NCBI GenBank assembly: GCA_018334075.1
Contig: JAGXSC010000068.1
Location: forward strand, 17,292 to 81,291
Reading direction: 5' to 3'
Source: Actinomycetota bacterium
Lineage (GTDB): Bacteria > Actinomycetota > Coriobacteriia > Anaerosomatales > UBA912
Length of the DNA stretch: 64,000 nucleotides
The notes below the pieces were generated by a model. The model ran no database searches, was not told the origin of the DNA, and saw only the letters and a list, made by a program, of their open reading frames with translations. The position numbers were made by a program, and so were the translations under genes. Below, one piece after another: positions 1-8,752 of the stretch; position 1 is the first letter of the stretch, and the number at the start of each line of letters is the position of its first letter.

Positions 1-338
1 GGGATCTTCCATCCTCGGCCGATAGGGCCGATAAGGTCCATTTTCGCGCCTTCCTTGGCTTCCGCCATCTCCGACGTGCCAATCCCGACTACCTGATAGA
101 GAATGTGAATCGTCTCGTCAAAAGCTCTATAGACCGAAAAAGGGCGGCGCAAAAGAAAATCGCGGCCTTTGGCCACTCGAAGATGAACGAACTGCCCCGG
201 CTCAACCGTCGCGGCCACAGCTGGAGCACGCAAGACCATGAGTCCGACTTTCCCGGTGATCATCTCATTGGCAATAACCACCGCTTCTGTGAGGCTCGGT
301 AGTATGCGACTTTGCTGCGTCTCGCATAGATCACACAT
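1..338 (-). CDS. pyrK: Dihydroorotate dehydrogenase electron transfer subunit PyrK (N-terminal part, cut by window edge)
   Basis: The frame opens at an ATG that overlaps the last 8 bases of carB and runs off the left edge, so only about 112 residues are seen. They read as the ferredoxin-reductase-like FAD domain of PyrK: a PGQFVHLRV strand near residue 47, then LLRRPFSVY, the RxxS/T FAD-binding signature, then YQVVGIGT and LIGPIGRGW. PyrK passes electrons from the type 1B dihydroorotate dehydrogenase (PyrD) to NAD through FAD and a 2Fe-2S cluster. The cluster cysteines lie outside the window. Its place after carB in a pyr operon fits, and pyrD probably follows beyond the edge. The overlap with carB suggests translational coupling. 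Confidence 0.9.
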   Translation of the reverse strand, partial: MCDLCETQQSRILPSLTEAVVIANEMITGKVGLMVLRAPAVAATVEPGQFVHLRVAKGRDFLLRRPFSVYRAFDETIHILYQVVGIGTSEMAEAKEGAKMDLIGPIGRGWKI

Positions 339-3300
339 CGAGCACGCCTGCCTCCTGGAAGTCCTGCAAAGCGACAACTTCAAGGTTACCTCGCTTTGCG
401 GCCTCAATCGCTCCTACAGCCGCCTGGGCGGCCGACATGGTCGTTATGTTGGTTACCCCGTGCTGTACCGCAGCGGTGCGAATATGATATCCATCAGAAC
501 GCGTCTCTTGCCCGAACGGCGTGTTGATCACAAGTTGAACCTCGCCGTTTACCAACGCATCCAAAATATTGGGGCGCCCTTCGTGTTTCTTTAGCACCTC
601 GATGACTGGAATCCCGGCGGCTTTCAGGGTTCGAGCGGTTCCCCGGGTCGAAAGAATCTCAAACCCAAGCGCGTGCAGATGCCTTGCGACAGGGACAACC
701 GCTCGTTTGTCTCTGTCACACACGCTAATAAACGCTTTCCCGCCGACAGGAAGCGAGTAATCTACAGCCAACTGGGATTTGGCGTACGCCGAAGGAAAGT
801 CCTTGGCAATACCCATCACTTCACCGGTGGACTTCATCTCGGGACCAAGCACGCTGTCCGAGCCCGGAAATCTACCGAATGGCATGACCGCCTCCTTGAC
901 GCAAAACCACTCCAGCTCACGGTCGTCGGCTGGCAGACCCATATCTGAGAGCATCTCGCCCGCCATTACACGCGCTGCGATCTTGGCCAACGGAACTCCC
1001 GTAGCCTTGCTGACGAACGGCACTGTCCTGCTCGCCCGCGGATTTACCTCGATGACATAAACCGCGGCATCCTTTACCGCAAACTGAATATTCATAAGTC
1101 CTTTGACGCCAAGCTCAAGCGCGAGCGTGCGCGTATGCGCGCGAATCAGATCGATCGTCTCCTGACCGAGCGTGAAAGGCGGTATGCAGCAGGCCGAATC
1201 TCCGGAGTGGATTCCCGCCTCCTCGATGTGCTCCATGACACCGCCGATGTAGACGTCACGTGTGTCGCAAACAGCGTCCACGTCCACCTCGATCGCCCCT
1301 TCAAGAAATCTGTCGAGAAGCACAGGGTGATCTGGCGAGATTACGGTCGCTTCGTGCATATATCGCTCGAGATAATCTTCACAGTACGCGATAACCATTC
1401 CACGGCCGCCAAGCACGTAACTGGGACGGACCAGTAGAGGAAAGCCTATCGAAGCTGCGACATCGGCGGCCTCCTGAAGAGTGTGAGCCGTACCTGCGGG
1501 AGGATACGCAATCTCTAGCCTATCGAGAAGGGCCTGGAATCGCTTGCGATCCTCGGCAAGATCGATCGCATCCGGGCCGGTGCCCAAGATGGGGACTCCC
1601 GCGCTTGCCAATCTCTGCGCGAGTTTCAGCGGAGTCTGACCGCCAAAGGTCACAAGCACGCCGATGGGCTTCTCGACGTCGATTATGTCCATGACGTCTT
1701 CAAACGTAAGGGGTTCGAAGTACAGCCTGTCGCTGGTGTCATAGTCGGTAGAGACTGTTTCCGGGTTGCAGTTGACCATGATTGTCTCAAAACCCGCCTC
1801 GCCCAAGGCGTAGGCAGCATGCACGCAACAGTAATCGAACTCGATTCCCTGGCCGATGCGATTCGGCCCGGCACCAAGAATCATTATCCTGCCCTTAGCG
1901 TCAGCGGGGCCGGTCTCGCTCTCGGCCTCGTAGGTCTTGTAGAAATATGGTGTTTCCGCCGCAAACTCGGCCGCGCAGGTGTCAACCGCTTTGAAGGCAG
2001 GTATTACACCCAACTCGAGCCTGTGTTGCCGGACTTGGTCCTCGGAAGCTTCGAGTAACCACCCTATCTGGGCATCACCAAGACCGTGCTGTTTTGCCTG
2101 ACACATAAGCTCAGCGTCTACTTCAGCCAGCGTCCCGGCCCGCCTGATATAACCCTCTACTTGAACCATAGATTCTATTTTCTGCAGAAACCACCTATCT
2201 ACCCTGGTCAACAGGTGGACATCCTCGACCGACTTACCTCGGCGAAAGGCCTCGGCGATATAGAATATTCGCTGCTCTGTCGGGGTTGAGAGCATATTCT
2301 CGAACTTGTGCTCACATATAGAATCCTTGCCATCCGCCCCCAGCCCAAGTCTTCCATTCTCAAGCGAGCGCATTGCTTTTCCGAGCGCCTCTTCAAATGT
2401 ACGACCTATCGCCATCACTTCGCCGACCGACTTCATCTTCGTCGTCAGGGTCTCATCGGTGCCCTCAAACTTCTCAAACGCCCATCTCGGCACCTTGACG
2501 ACCGTATAGTCGATGCTTGGCTCAAAGCTGGCAGGGGTCTTTTTGGTGATGTCATTGGAAATCTCGTCGAGCGTATACCCGACAGCGAGTTTCGCCGCGA
2601 ATTTAGCGATGGGAAAACCAGTGGCTTTTGAGGCCAGAGCGCTTGAGCGCGAAACACGAGGATTCATCTCGATTACGACAAGCTTGCCGTCTTCCGGGTT
2701 CACGGCGAATTGAACGTTGCTGCCGCCGGTCTCCACTCCTATCTCGCGCATGATCGCGATGGACGCATCCCGCATCTTTTGATACTCGCGATCGGTCAGG
2801 GTCTGGGCCGGCGCCACGGTGATGGAGTCGCCGGTATGAATCCCCATTGGATCGAAGTTCTCGATGCAACACACGATCACAACGTTATCTTTGCGGTCCC
2901 TCATCACCTCCATCTCATACTCCTTCCAGCCCAGCACGCTCTCCTCGACGAGCACCTCTCCGCGTGGCGAAAGCGCGATTCCTCCAGCCACGATCTCGCG
3001 AAGCTCCTCAATGTTGTACGCAATCCCGCCACCTGCTCCGCCGAGCGTAAACGATGGCCTGATCACAACTGGCATGCCGATCTTCTCGACCACGCGCTCC
3101 GCATCGTGAACCGAGTAAGCGTAGCCGCCGCGAGGCACGGAAAGACCTATTCGACCCATAGCCTCAGCAAACAACCTGCGGTCCTCGCCCATCTTGATCG
3201 CATCCAGCTTCGCGCCGATAAGCTCGACGCCGTACTCGTCGAGAACGCCTGACTCCGCCAGAGCGACAGCGCAGTTCAGGCCCGTCTGCCCGCCGAGGGT

Positions 3301-3564
3301 CGGCAAAAGAGCATCCGGCCGCTCACGCTCGATGACCTTGGCGACGAACTGCGGAGTCACCGGCTCGACGTAAGTGCGATGCGCAAGTTCAGGGTCGGTC
3401 ATGATCGTTGCCGGATTGCTGTTGACCAGGACTATCTCGTACCCTTCCTCACGCAAAACCTTGCACGCCTGCGAGCCCGAGTAGTCAAACTCGCACGCCT
3501 GCCCTATGACGATCGGGCCCGCGCCTACAACCAGAATCTTGTGTATGTCGTCACGCCGCGGCAT
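331..3564 (-). CDS. carB: Carbamoyl-phosphate synthase large subunit
   Basis: CarB makes carbamoyl phosphate from bicarbonate, ammonia delivered by CarA, and two ATP; this is the first step of pyrimidine and arginine synthesis. At 1077 residues it has the usual full length. Two homologous ATP-grasp halves are visible: residues about 1-400 with [19 protein letters not shown] at the start, and about 550-930 with [20 protein letters not shown] methylglyoxal-synthase-like regulatory domain fills residues about 940-1077, with INTPFG near its end; in the family it binds UMP and other effectors. The start is an ATG 3 bases behind GAAGGAGC. A universal stress gene lies between it and carA, which is unusual; the large subunit normally follows carA directly. 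Confidence 0.98.
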   Translation of the reverse strand: MPRRDDIHKILVVGAGPIVIGQACEFDYSGSQACKVLREEGYEIVLVNSNPATIMTDPELAHRTYVEPVTPQFVAKVIERERPDALLPTLGGQTGLNCAVALAESGVLDEYGVELIGAKLDAIKMGEDRRLFAEAMGRIGLSVPRGGYAYSVHDAERVVEKIGMPVVIRPSFTLGGAGGGIAYNIEELREIVAGGIALSPRGEVLVEESVLGWKEYEMEVMRDRKDNVVIVCCIENFDPMGIHTGDSITVAPAQTLTDREYQKMRDASIAIMREIGVETGGSNVQFAVNPEDGKLVVIEMNPRVSRSSALASKATGFPIAKFAAKLAVGYTLDEISNDITKKTPASFEPSIDYTVVKVPRWAFEKFEGTDETLTTKMKSVGEVMAIGRTFEEALGKAMRSLENGRLGLGADGKDSICEHKFENMLSTPTEQRIFYIAEAFRRGKSVEDVHLLTRVDRWFLQKIESMVQVEGYIRRAGTLAEVDAELMCQAKQHGLGDAQIGWLLEASEDQVRQHRLELGVIPAFKAVDTCAAEFAAETPYFYKTYEAESETGPADAKGRIMILGAGPNRIGQGIEFDYCCVHAAYALGEAGFETIMVNCNPETVSTDYDTSDRLYFEPLTFEDVMDIIDVEKPIGVLVTFGGQTPLKLAQRLASAGVPILGTGPDAIDLAEDRKRFQALLDRLEIAYPPAGTAHTLQEAADVAASIGFPLLVRPSYVLGGRGMVIAYCEDYLERYMHEATVISPDHPVLLDRFLEGAIEVDVDAVCDTRDVYIGGVMEHIEEAGIHSGDSACCIPPFTLGQETIDLIRAHTRTLALELGVKGLMNIQFAVKDAAVYVIEVNPRASRTVPFVSKATGVPLAKIAARVMAGEMLSDMGLPADDRELEWFCVKEAVMPFGRFPGSDSVLGPEMKSTGEVMGIAKDFPSAYAKSQLAVDYSLPVGGKAFISVCDRDKRAVVPVARHLHALGFEILSTRGTARTLKAAGIPVIEVLKKHEGRPNILDALVNGEVQLVINTPFGQETRSDGYHIRTAAVQHGVTNITTMSAAQAAVGAIEAAKRGNLEVVALQDFQEAGVLDV

Positions 3565-3625
3565 ACTGCTCCTTCACTTTTCTGGCCGGATTTCTCTGCT
3601 GTACAAAAAGATCACAAATGTTCAT

Positions 3626-4477
3626 CTATGGAACAAACACAACCGGGCACTCAGCGCCGCTGATCAACCCCATCGCCGTGGCGCCTGGAGAAACCGAAAT
3701 CGCGCGTAGCGGACCAGCGTCCTTGCGCCCCAACATGATGCCGGTAGCACCCGTCTTTTTCGCCTGGCCGAGAATTACATCGACAGGATCTCCGTGCATA
3801 ACTACTGCGCTAACCTCTATCCCCGAACCCGATGCGGTTCTGACAAGCCCCTCCACCCGGGAGTATGCTTCCTGCTGCGCTTCGGCCATTGCCTCCGGCT
3901 CCAGTGCTTCAGTGATCACATGCACGATATGCACCGCTTCCAGCAGCCCTTTTTCCATCGCGGTAGCGGTGATAAAGGCCCTTGTGGCTGAGGGCGTAAA
4001 GTCAGTGGGAATGAGCACCCTGCGACCAAATGCCGAGGCAAGTTCGCTTGGCTCGGCTCGGTCGCGAAGGAGGTCGTAACGAATCAGCATCGTCGGAACC
4101 GTCGCTTCCAGTGCTATCTGTTCGGAGACGGAACCAGCGATGAGTTTGGTCAGCAAATCCTTGGCATGCGTGCCGCATACAACACTGTCGATCCCCGCCT
4201 CGGCGGCGAGCGCCACCATCTCGGCAACAGGATCTCCGGTTGCTATACGAAGCTCAACGTCCATCCCGCTCGCCGGCAGGCGCGATGCCACTTTCCGCAG
4301 CTCCAGAAGAGCTTTGTCTATCGCTCTTGCGATAATCGGACCCTCCATGCCACTTGCATCCACAGTGTGGGCGATGATCAATCTACGGGCACCCGACTCA
4401 TACAATCCTTTGGCGAAATCTACTACGAGCTCGTCTTCCTCGCTCAGACCCACTGGAATCAGGACATTACGCAACAT
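3626..4477 (-). CDS. Tandem universal stress protein (two UspA domains) inserted between carA and carB
   Basis: The 283-residue product holds two UspA-type domains. The first starts LRNVLIPVG with GTHAKDLLTKLIAGSVSE near residues 124-142, close to the GxxG-x9-GS ATP-binding loop of the family. The second starts RRVLIPTDFTPSA, and its loop (LGRKDAGPLRAISVSPG) is more degenerate, so nucleotide binding there is doubtful. I chose the ATG at 4477, which overlaps the end of carA by 11 bases and has GGTGA in front; the longer frame from 4522 would add 15 residues unlike the family. Coupling to carA and co-transcription with carB suggest its amount follows pyrimidine synthesis. UspA proteins are nucleotide-binding stress proteins of varied role; a specific link to carbamoyl phosphate synthesis is only inference. 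Confidence 0.9.
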   Translation of the reverse strand: MLRNVLIPVGLSEEDELVVDFAKGLYESGARRLIIAHTVDASGMEGPIIARAIDKALLELRKVASRLPASGMDVELRIATGDPVAEMVALAAEAGIDSVVCGTHAKDLLTKLIAGSVSEQIALEATVPTMLIRYDLLRDRAEPSELASAFGRRVLIPTDFTPSATRAFITATAMEKGLLEAVHIVHVITEALEPEAMAEAQQEAYSRVEGLVRTASGSGIEVSAVVMHGDPVDVILGQAKKTGATGIMLGRKDAGPLRAISVSPGATAMGLISGAECPVVFVP

Positions 4478-5744
4478 CGAGATCACCTTGATTTCTCGCA
4501 ACCCAGGGGTTTTCGTCCCCATCCATCATTCGTGTGAAGACCTCAAACAGGTACTTTGAGTCGTGTGGCCCTGGCGCAGCCTCGGGGTGGTACTGCACCG
4601 AAAAAGCCGGAATATCGAGTAACCTGATGCCCTCGACAGTCATGTCGTTGAGATTGACATGCGTAAGCTGAACACGCCCGAAGCGGCTCGATGCGACAAC
4701 AGGAGCGACTCGGGATGCGACCCAAGACGCGATGTCTCCGCAGTCATGAGCAAGGCCGCCGCTTTCCTCGGCGATTAGCGGCCCTATCGAGGAGAAATCC
4801 ACGCAAAATCCGTGGTTCTGGCTGGTAATCTCGACCTCACCGGAGAGCAGGTTCATCACAGGCTGATTGCCGCCGCGATGGCCGTACTTGAGCTTATATG
4901 TCGTGCATCCCAGTGCGAGGGAGAGCATCTGATGACCGAGGCATATGCCGAAAACAGGCACTTCGCCGAGAAGCTCCTGAAGCGTCGAGTAGAGGAAATC
5001 CACAGCGGCCGGATCCCCAGGTCCATTGGCAAAGAAGAGGCCTTGTGGCTTTAGCTCCCGAACTGCCGAAGCGCTCGTTTTTGGCGGAACCACGATAACC
5101 TCACAGCCGGCATTGGCAAGGCATCGCAAGATGTTGTACTTGATTCCCGAGTCAAACGCGACCACCCGATACCGGACAGGATCAGGCAGGTTACCCAGAT
5201 CGACGGGAACTCCTCCTCCCGGGACAGGCATGCCCCAGGTATATGGCGCGCTTACCGCGACCTCCGAGACAAGATCCCTGCCGACAAGTCCTGGCGATTT
5301 GCGAGCTTTGGCCACCAGTGAGTCCGGGTCAAAGTCAGTCGTCGACACTATCGCCTTCATGGCGCCGACTTCGCGAATCCGCTTGGTAAGACTCCTGGTG
5401 TCGATGCCCTCGATCGCAACCACGTTGTGACGCACCAGAAAGTGCGGGAGAGACTCTTCCGAGCGCCAATTGCTCGGCGTCTCGCACATCGAGCGAACTA
5501 CAAGCCCTCGGGCGAAAACACCGCGAGACTCCATATCAGCTCCGTTGACGCCATAGTTTCCTATGTGCGGCATCGTCATCGTGATGATCTGCCCGGCATA
5601 ACTTGGATCCGTCAGGATCTCCTGATAGCCGGTAAGCGAGGTGTTGAAAACAACCTCGCCGGAAGCCTCGCCGGAAGCGCCGCAAGAGCGACCCTCATAT
5701 ACGGTGCCGTCCTCGAGCGCCAGTACAGCGGCGGGAATCTTCAT
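4467..5744 (-). CDS. carA: Carbamoyl-phosphate synthase small (glutaminase) subunit
   Basis: CarA hydrolyses glutamine and channels ammonia to CarB. The N-terminal small-subunit domain (about 1-150) shows FNTSLTGYQEILTDPSY, and the class I glutamine amidotransferase domain (about 193-410) has FGICLGHQ with the nucleophile Cys268 and QYHPEAAPGP with His386 and Glu388. At 425 residues it is about 40 longer than common CarA proteins. The extra length is mostly an in-frame stretch at about residues 318-356, between NHGFCVD and LTHVNLND, plus a short tail. The start ATG overlaps the pyrC stop by 4 bases (ATGA). The reading frame and catalytic residues are intact, so the insertion is not an obvious sequencing error. 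Confidence 0.98.
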   Translation of the reverse strand: MKIPAAVLALEDGTVYEGRSCGASGEASGEVVFNTSLTGYQEILTDPSYAGQIITMTMPHIGNYGVNGADMESRGVFARGLVVRSMCETPSNWRSEESLPHFLVRHNVVAIEGIDTRSLTKRIREVGAMKAIVSTTDFDPDSLVAKARKSPGLVGRDLVSEVAVSAPYTWGMPVPGGGVPVDLGNLPDPVRYRVVAFDSGIKYNILRCLANAGCEVIVVPPKTSASAVRELKPQGLFFANGPGDPAAVDFLYSTLQELLGEVPVFGICLGHQMLSLALGCTTYKLKYGHRGGNQPVMNLLSGEVEITSQNHGFCVDFSSIGPLIAEESGGLAHDCGDIASWVASRVAPVVASSRFGRVQLTHVNLNDMTVEGIRLLDIPAFSVQYHPEAAPGPHDSKYLFEVFTRMMDGDENPWVARNQGDLDVA

Positions 5745-7036
5745 CTTGGAACTACCTCTCCGCTTCTCAAAGCAAGCCTTCCTCCAACTAGGACCTCTGT
5801 GGCCTTGCCAAAAAGTCGCTCGCCAATAAATGGCGAATTGACGGATTTGCTCTCGAAAGACTCTGCCTCAACTTCTACCTTAGCCTCAGGATCAATAACG
5901 GTGATATCCGCCGAGAAGCCCGCGGCTACCTTGACCTCGGGCAGACCAAGAGCCATCCGCGGAGCGACAGCGAGCGCTCTGGCGAAATCAGGCCAGCTCA
6001 GCAAACCCGGCCGGATCAAATGCGTGATCACTAAGGGAAGCGCGGTTTCCAGACCCGTGATTCCGAATGGAGCCAGCTCGAATTCGCGCTCCTTCTCATG
6101 AGCCGCATGCGGAGCGTGATCAGTCGCCACGCAATCGATGGTGCCGTCAATGAGGGCTTCGATAAGCGCCTGCCTATCTTCCGGTGTCCTCAAGGGAGGA
6201 TTCATCTTTAGGTTGGTATCGTACTCTGAGCTTAGCGCGCTCTCATCGAGAAACAGATGATGCGGAGTCACTTCGGCGGTCACCTTCACGCCCCTGGCCT
6301 TGGCCTGCCGAACAAGCTCGGCGCTTTCCTTCGTCGACAGATGCGCGAGATGAAGTCGACACCCCGTCAGCTCGGCGAGACGAATGTCACGCGCGACCAT
6401 CACATCTTCGGCGGCGGCGGGCTGACCGCTCAAGCCCAGCAGGGTCGAAACAACTCCTTCGTTGACCACGCCTTTCCCGGCGAGCGACTCATCTTCGCAG
6501 TGACTGATGACCGTCGTGCCGAACGCTTTCGCGTAATCCATGGCTCTGCGCATCATGCCGGCACTTTGGATGCCGCGCCCATCATCGCTAAACCCTACGG
6601 CTCCCTCCGCGATCATGTCGGCGATCTCGGCAAGCGCCTGGCCCTGCTGTCCTACCGTACAGGCACCGATGGGATGAACCCGGACAAGACCGCGCTCTAG
6701 GGCGCGCTCGATGACAAAGCGTACTTTCGAGCCGGTATCTATCGCCGAGGAGGTATTGGGCATCGCGCAAACTGCCGTAAAGCCTCCTCGCGCCGCGGCG
6801 CGTGTTCCGCTTTCGATCGTCTCCACATCCTCCCGGCCAGGCTCGCGAAGATGAACATGGAGGTCGACGAGTCCCGGGAGCACCAGCTTTCCCGAGCAAT
6901 CGATCACTTCGCCTTTCGGGATTTCAAGATATTCGCCCACCTCTACGATAACGCCGTCACACACGACCACATCCATGACGCCGTCAAGTCCAACCTGAGG
7001 GTCTACAACACGTCCACCCTTAAGCAGTAGAGCCAC
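5741..7036 (-). CDS. pyrC: Dihydroorotase
   Basis: PyrC closes carbamoyl aspartate to dihydroorotate, step three of pyrimidine synthesis. The 431-residue length and the motifs fit the class I (AllB/PyrC long-form) amidohydrolases: DLHVHLREPG near residues 58-67 gives the two metal-binding histidines, CAMPNT follows, and ATDHAPH near residue 305 supplies the late active-site Asp. The gene starts inside the 3' end of pyrB (17-base overlap) and ends in a 4-base overlap with carA, so it is tightly packed in the pyr operon. Expression should follow the PyrR attenuator upstream of pyrR. Confidence 0.98.
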   Translation of the reverse strand: MALLLKGGRVVDPQVGLDGVMDVVVCDGVIVEVGEYLEIPKGEVIDCSGKLVLPGLVDLHVHLREPGREDVETIESGTRAAARGGFTAVCAMPNTSSAIDTGSKVRFVIERALERGLVRVHPIGACTVGQQGQALAEIADMIAEGAVGFSDDGRGIQSAGMMRRAMDYAKAFGTTVISHCEDESLAGKGVVNEGVVSTLLGLSGQPAAAEDVMVARDIRLAELTGCRLHLAHLSTKESAELVRQAKARGVKVTAEVTPHHLFLDESALSSEYDTNLKMNPPLRTPEDRQALIEALIDGTIDCVATDHAPHAAHEKEREFELAPFGITGLETALPLVITHLIRPGLLSWPDFARALAVAPRMALGLPEVKVAAGFSADITVIDPEAKVEVEAESFESKSVNSPFIGERLFGKATEVLVGGRLALRSGEVVPR

Positions 7037-7955
7037 TATCGGAACCTCCCAGCATCAGGTACATCACCGCCATACGAACCGCGACACCCGCAGTGACCTG
7101 GTCGAGAACGACCGATCGAGCACTGTCCGCAACATCGGAAGACACTTCAACGCCGCGGTTCATCGGACCGGGATGCATCAGCAGCGCCCCCGGCTTCATA
7201 CGATTGAGCCGCGCCGAGTTGATCGCGTACAGCTTTGCGTACTCCCTGATACTGGGAAACGCCGCCTGTTCACTTCGCTCCATCTGTATCCGTAGTAAAT
7301 ATACGACATCGAGATCGTCCAACACCTCGTCGAGGGAGAAGGACACCTCGGCACCAAGTGCGGTCGGACGAGAAGGCATCAGTGTCGGAGGACCAACAAG
7401 GACGGCCGAGGCTCCCACCGCCTTCAGCGCGGGAACAAGCGATCTTGCCACGCGCGAATTGGCGATGTCGCCAACAATGCCCACCTTCAGCCCATCAAGG
7501 CGATCCATCTTTTTGCGTATAGTGAAAAGATCGAGCAGTGCCTGAGTGGGATGTTGATGCTTCCCGTCGCCGCCATTTATCACTTGAGAGTCCATGCACT
7601 GCGCCAGTATACTGGCCGCGCCGGCGTAGGCGTGCCTTACGACCACAAGATCGCAGGCCATCGCGGAGAGCGTTTGCGCCGTATCGCGCAACGACTCCCC
7701 CTTCACCGTAGCACTGGCGGAACCGGAGATATTGATCGCGTCCGCGCTGAGGCGCTTCGCCGCTATCTCAAAACTTGTCCTCGTGCGGGTAGAGGGCTCG
7801 AGAAACAGATTGACTATCGTCCTCCCTCTCAGCGTTGGAAGCTTCTTGATCCTGCGCTGATTGACTTCGAGAAAAGATTCAGCTGTGTCGAGGATTACCA
7901 AAATATCCTCGGTGGTCATATCCTCGACTGCGGTGATATGTCTGCAGCTAAGCAA
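7020..7955 (-). CDS. pyrB: Aspartate carbamoyltransferase catalytic subunit
   Basis: PyrB joins carbamoyl phosphate and aspartate to make carbamoyl aspartate. The 311 residues carry the carbamoyl phosphate loop STRTRTSFE near residue 55, HPTQALLDLF near residue 136 and MHPGPMNRG near residue 261. No pyrI regulatory subunit gene is visible, so control is expected through PyrR rather than allostery by PyrI. The start lies 1 base past the pyrR stop, and the end overlaps pyrC. Confidence 0.98.
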   Translation of the reverse strand: MLSCRHITAVEDMTTEDILVILDTAESFLEVNQRRIKKLPTLRGRTIVNLFLEPSTRTRTSFEIAAKRLSADAINISGSASATVKGESLRDTAQTLSAMACDLVVVRHAYAGAASILAQCMDSQVINGGDGKHQHPTQALLDLFTIRKKMDRLDGLKVGIVGDIANSRVARSLVPALKAVGASAVLVGPPTLMPSRPTALGAEVSFSLDEVLDDLDVVYLLRIQMERSEQAAFPSIREYAKLYAINSARLNRMKPGALLMHPGPMNRGVEVSSDVADSARSVVLDQVTAGVAVRMAVMYLMLGGSDSGSTA

Positions 7956-7956
7956 C

Positions 7957-8517
<561 letters not shown>

Positions 8518-8576
8518 TCACCGGCCCGGGAAAGCCACTTATTCTCGCCCGTGGGAGTCAACATGCTGTGTAGCAT

Positions 8577-8609
8577 AAAAAAGCCTCCTCGCGCTACCGG
8601 CAAGAAGGC
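8577..8609 (-). terminator. Intrinsic terminator of the pyr leader (attenuator)
   Basis: On the minus strand the transcript would fold GCCUUCUU against GAGGAGGC (8602-8609 with 8583-8590, two G-U pairs) and then reach six U residues (8577-8582). It lies 62 bases before the pyrR start. Its 5' arm overlaps a segment (8598-8605) that is exactly complementary to part of the PyrR-binding region, so an antiterminator can exclude it. Confidence 0.85.
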
Positions 8610-8648
8610 GGATCTGACCCCCCGCCGCTAAGGCGGTAAGCCATCTTT

Positions 8649-8676
8649 GGTTCCTTGCCGGCCTCACAGGACCGCA
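8649..8676 (-). promoter_or_regulatory. PyrR-binding loop and antiterminator arm in the pyr leader
   Basis: The minus-strand RNA reads GUCCUGUGAGGCCGGCAAGG, matching the known PyrR-binding pattern UCCNGNGAGGC...AAGG. The flanking GGUCC and GGAACC can close the stem. Eight bases here (8654-8661, CCGGCAAG in RNA) are perfectly complementary to CUUGCCGG at 8598-8605 in the terminator. The expected switch is antiterminator when PyrR is off, and terminator when PyrR-UMP holds this loop. Confidence 0.85.
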
Positions 8677-8693
8677 GTTAAAGGTCGTGTCTC

Positions 8694-8722
8694 AGGATAC
8701 CAGTTGTAAGGCTGACTGCCAA
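8694..8722 (-). promoter_or_regulatory. Promoter of the pyr operon
   Basis: On the minus strand TTGGCA (8717-8722) stands 17 bases from TATCCT (8694-8699), a good match to a housekeeping sigma promoter. It sits just upstream of the PyrR-binding loop, giving a leader of about 170 bases before pyrR. Confidence 0.65.
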
Positions 8723-8740
8723 TGGTGTCTCGCCGGGATA

Positions 8741-8746
8741 TATAAT
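8741..8746 (+). promoter_or_regulatory. -10 element of the surface protease gene, suggesting a leaderless transcript
   Basis: A perfect TATAAT ends 6 bases before the ATG at 8753, so transcription would begin at or next to the start codon. No clear -35 hexamer is seen 17 bases upstream, and no strong ribosome-binding site precedes the ATG. Leaderless genes are common in Actinomycetota. The element lies about 20 bases beyond the divergent pyr promoter. Confidence 0.5.
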
Positions 8747-8752
8747 AGAGAC

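Noticed and set aside
2710..3252. A 180-residue plus-strand open frame inside carB
   Set aside because: It lies fully opposite the well supported carB gene and its translation shows no family pattern.
5427..6101. A 224-residue plus-strand open frame over carA and pyrC
   Set aside because: It spans two confirmed genes on the other strand, is rich in low-complexity Ser and Arg, and shows no recognisable motif.
8687..8752. A longer start for the surface protease
   Set aside because: It would add 22 polar residues with several Cys before the signal peptide and would overlap the pyr promoter.
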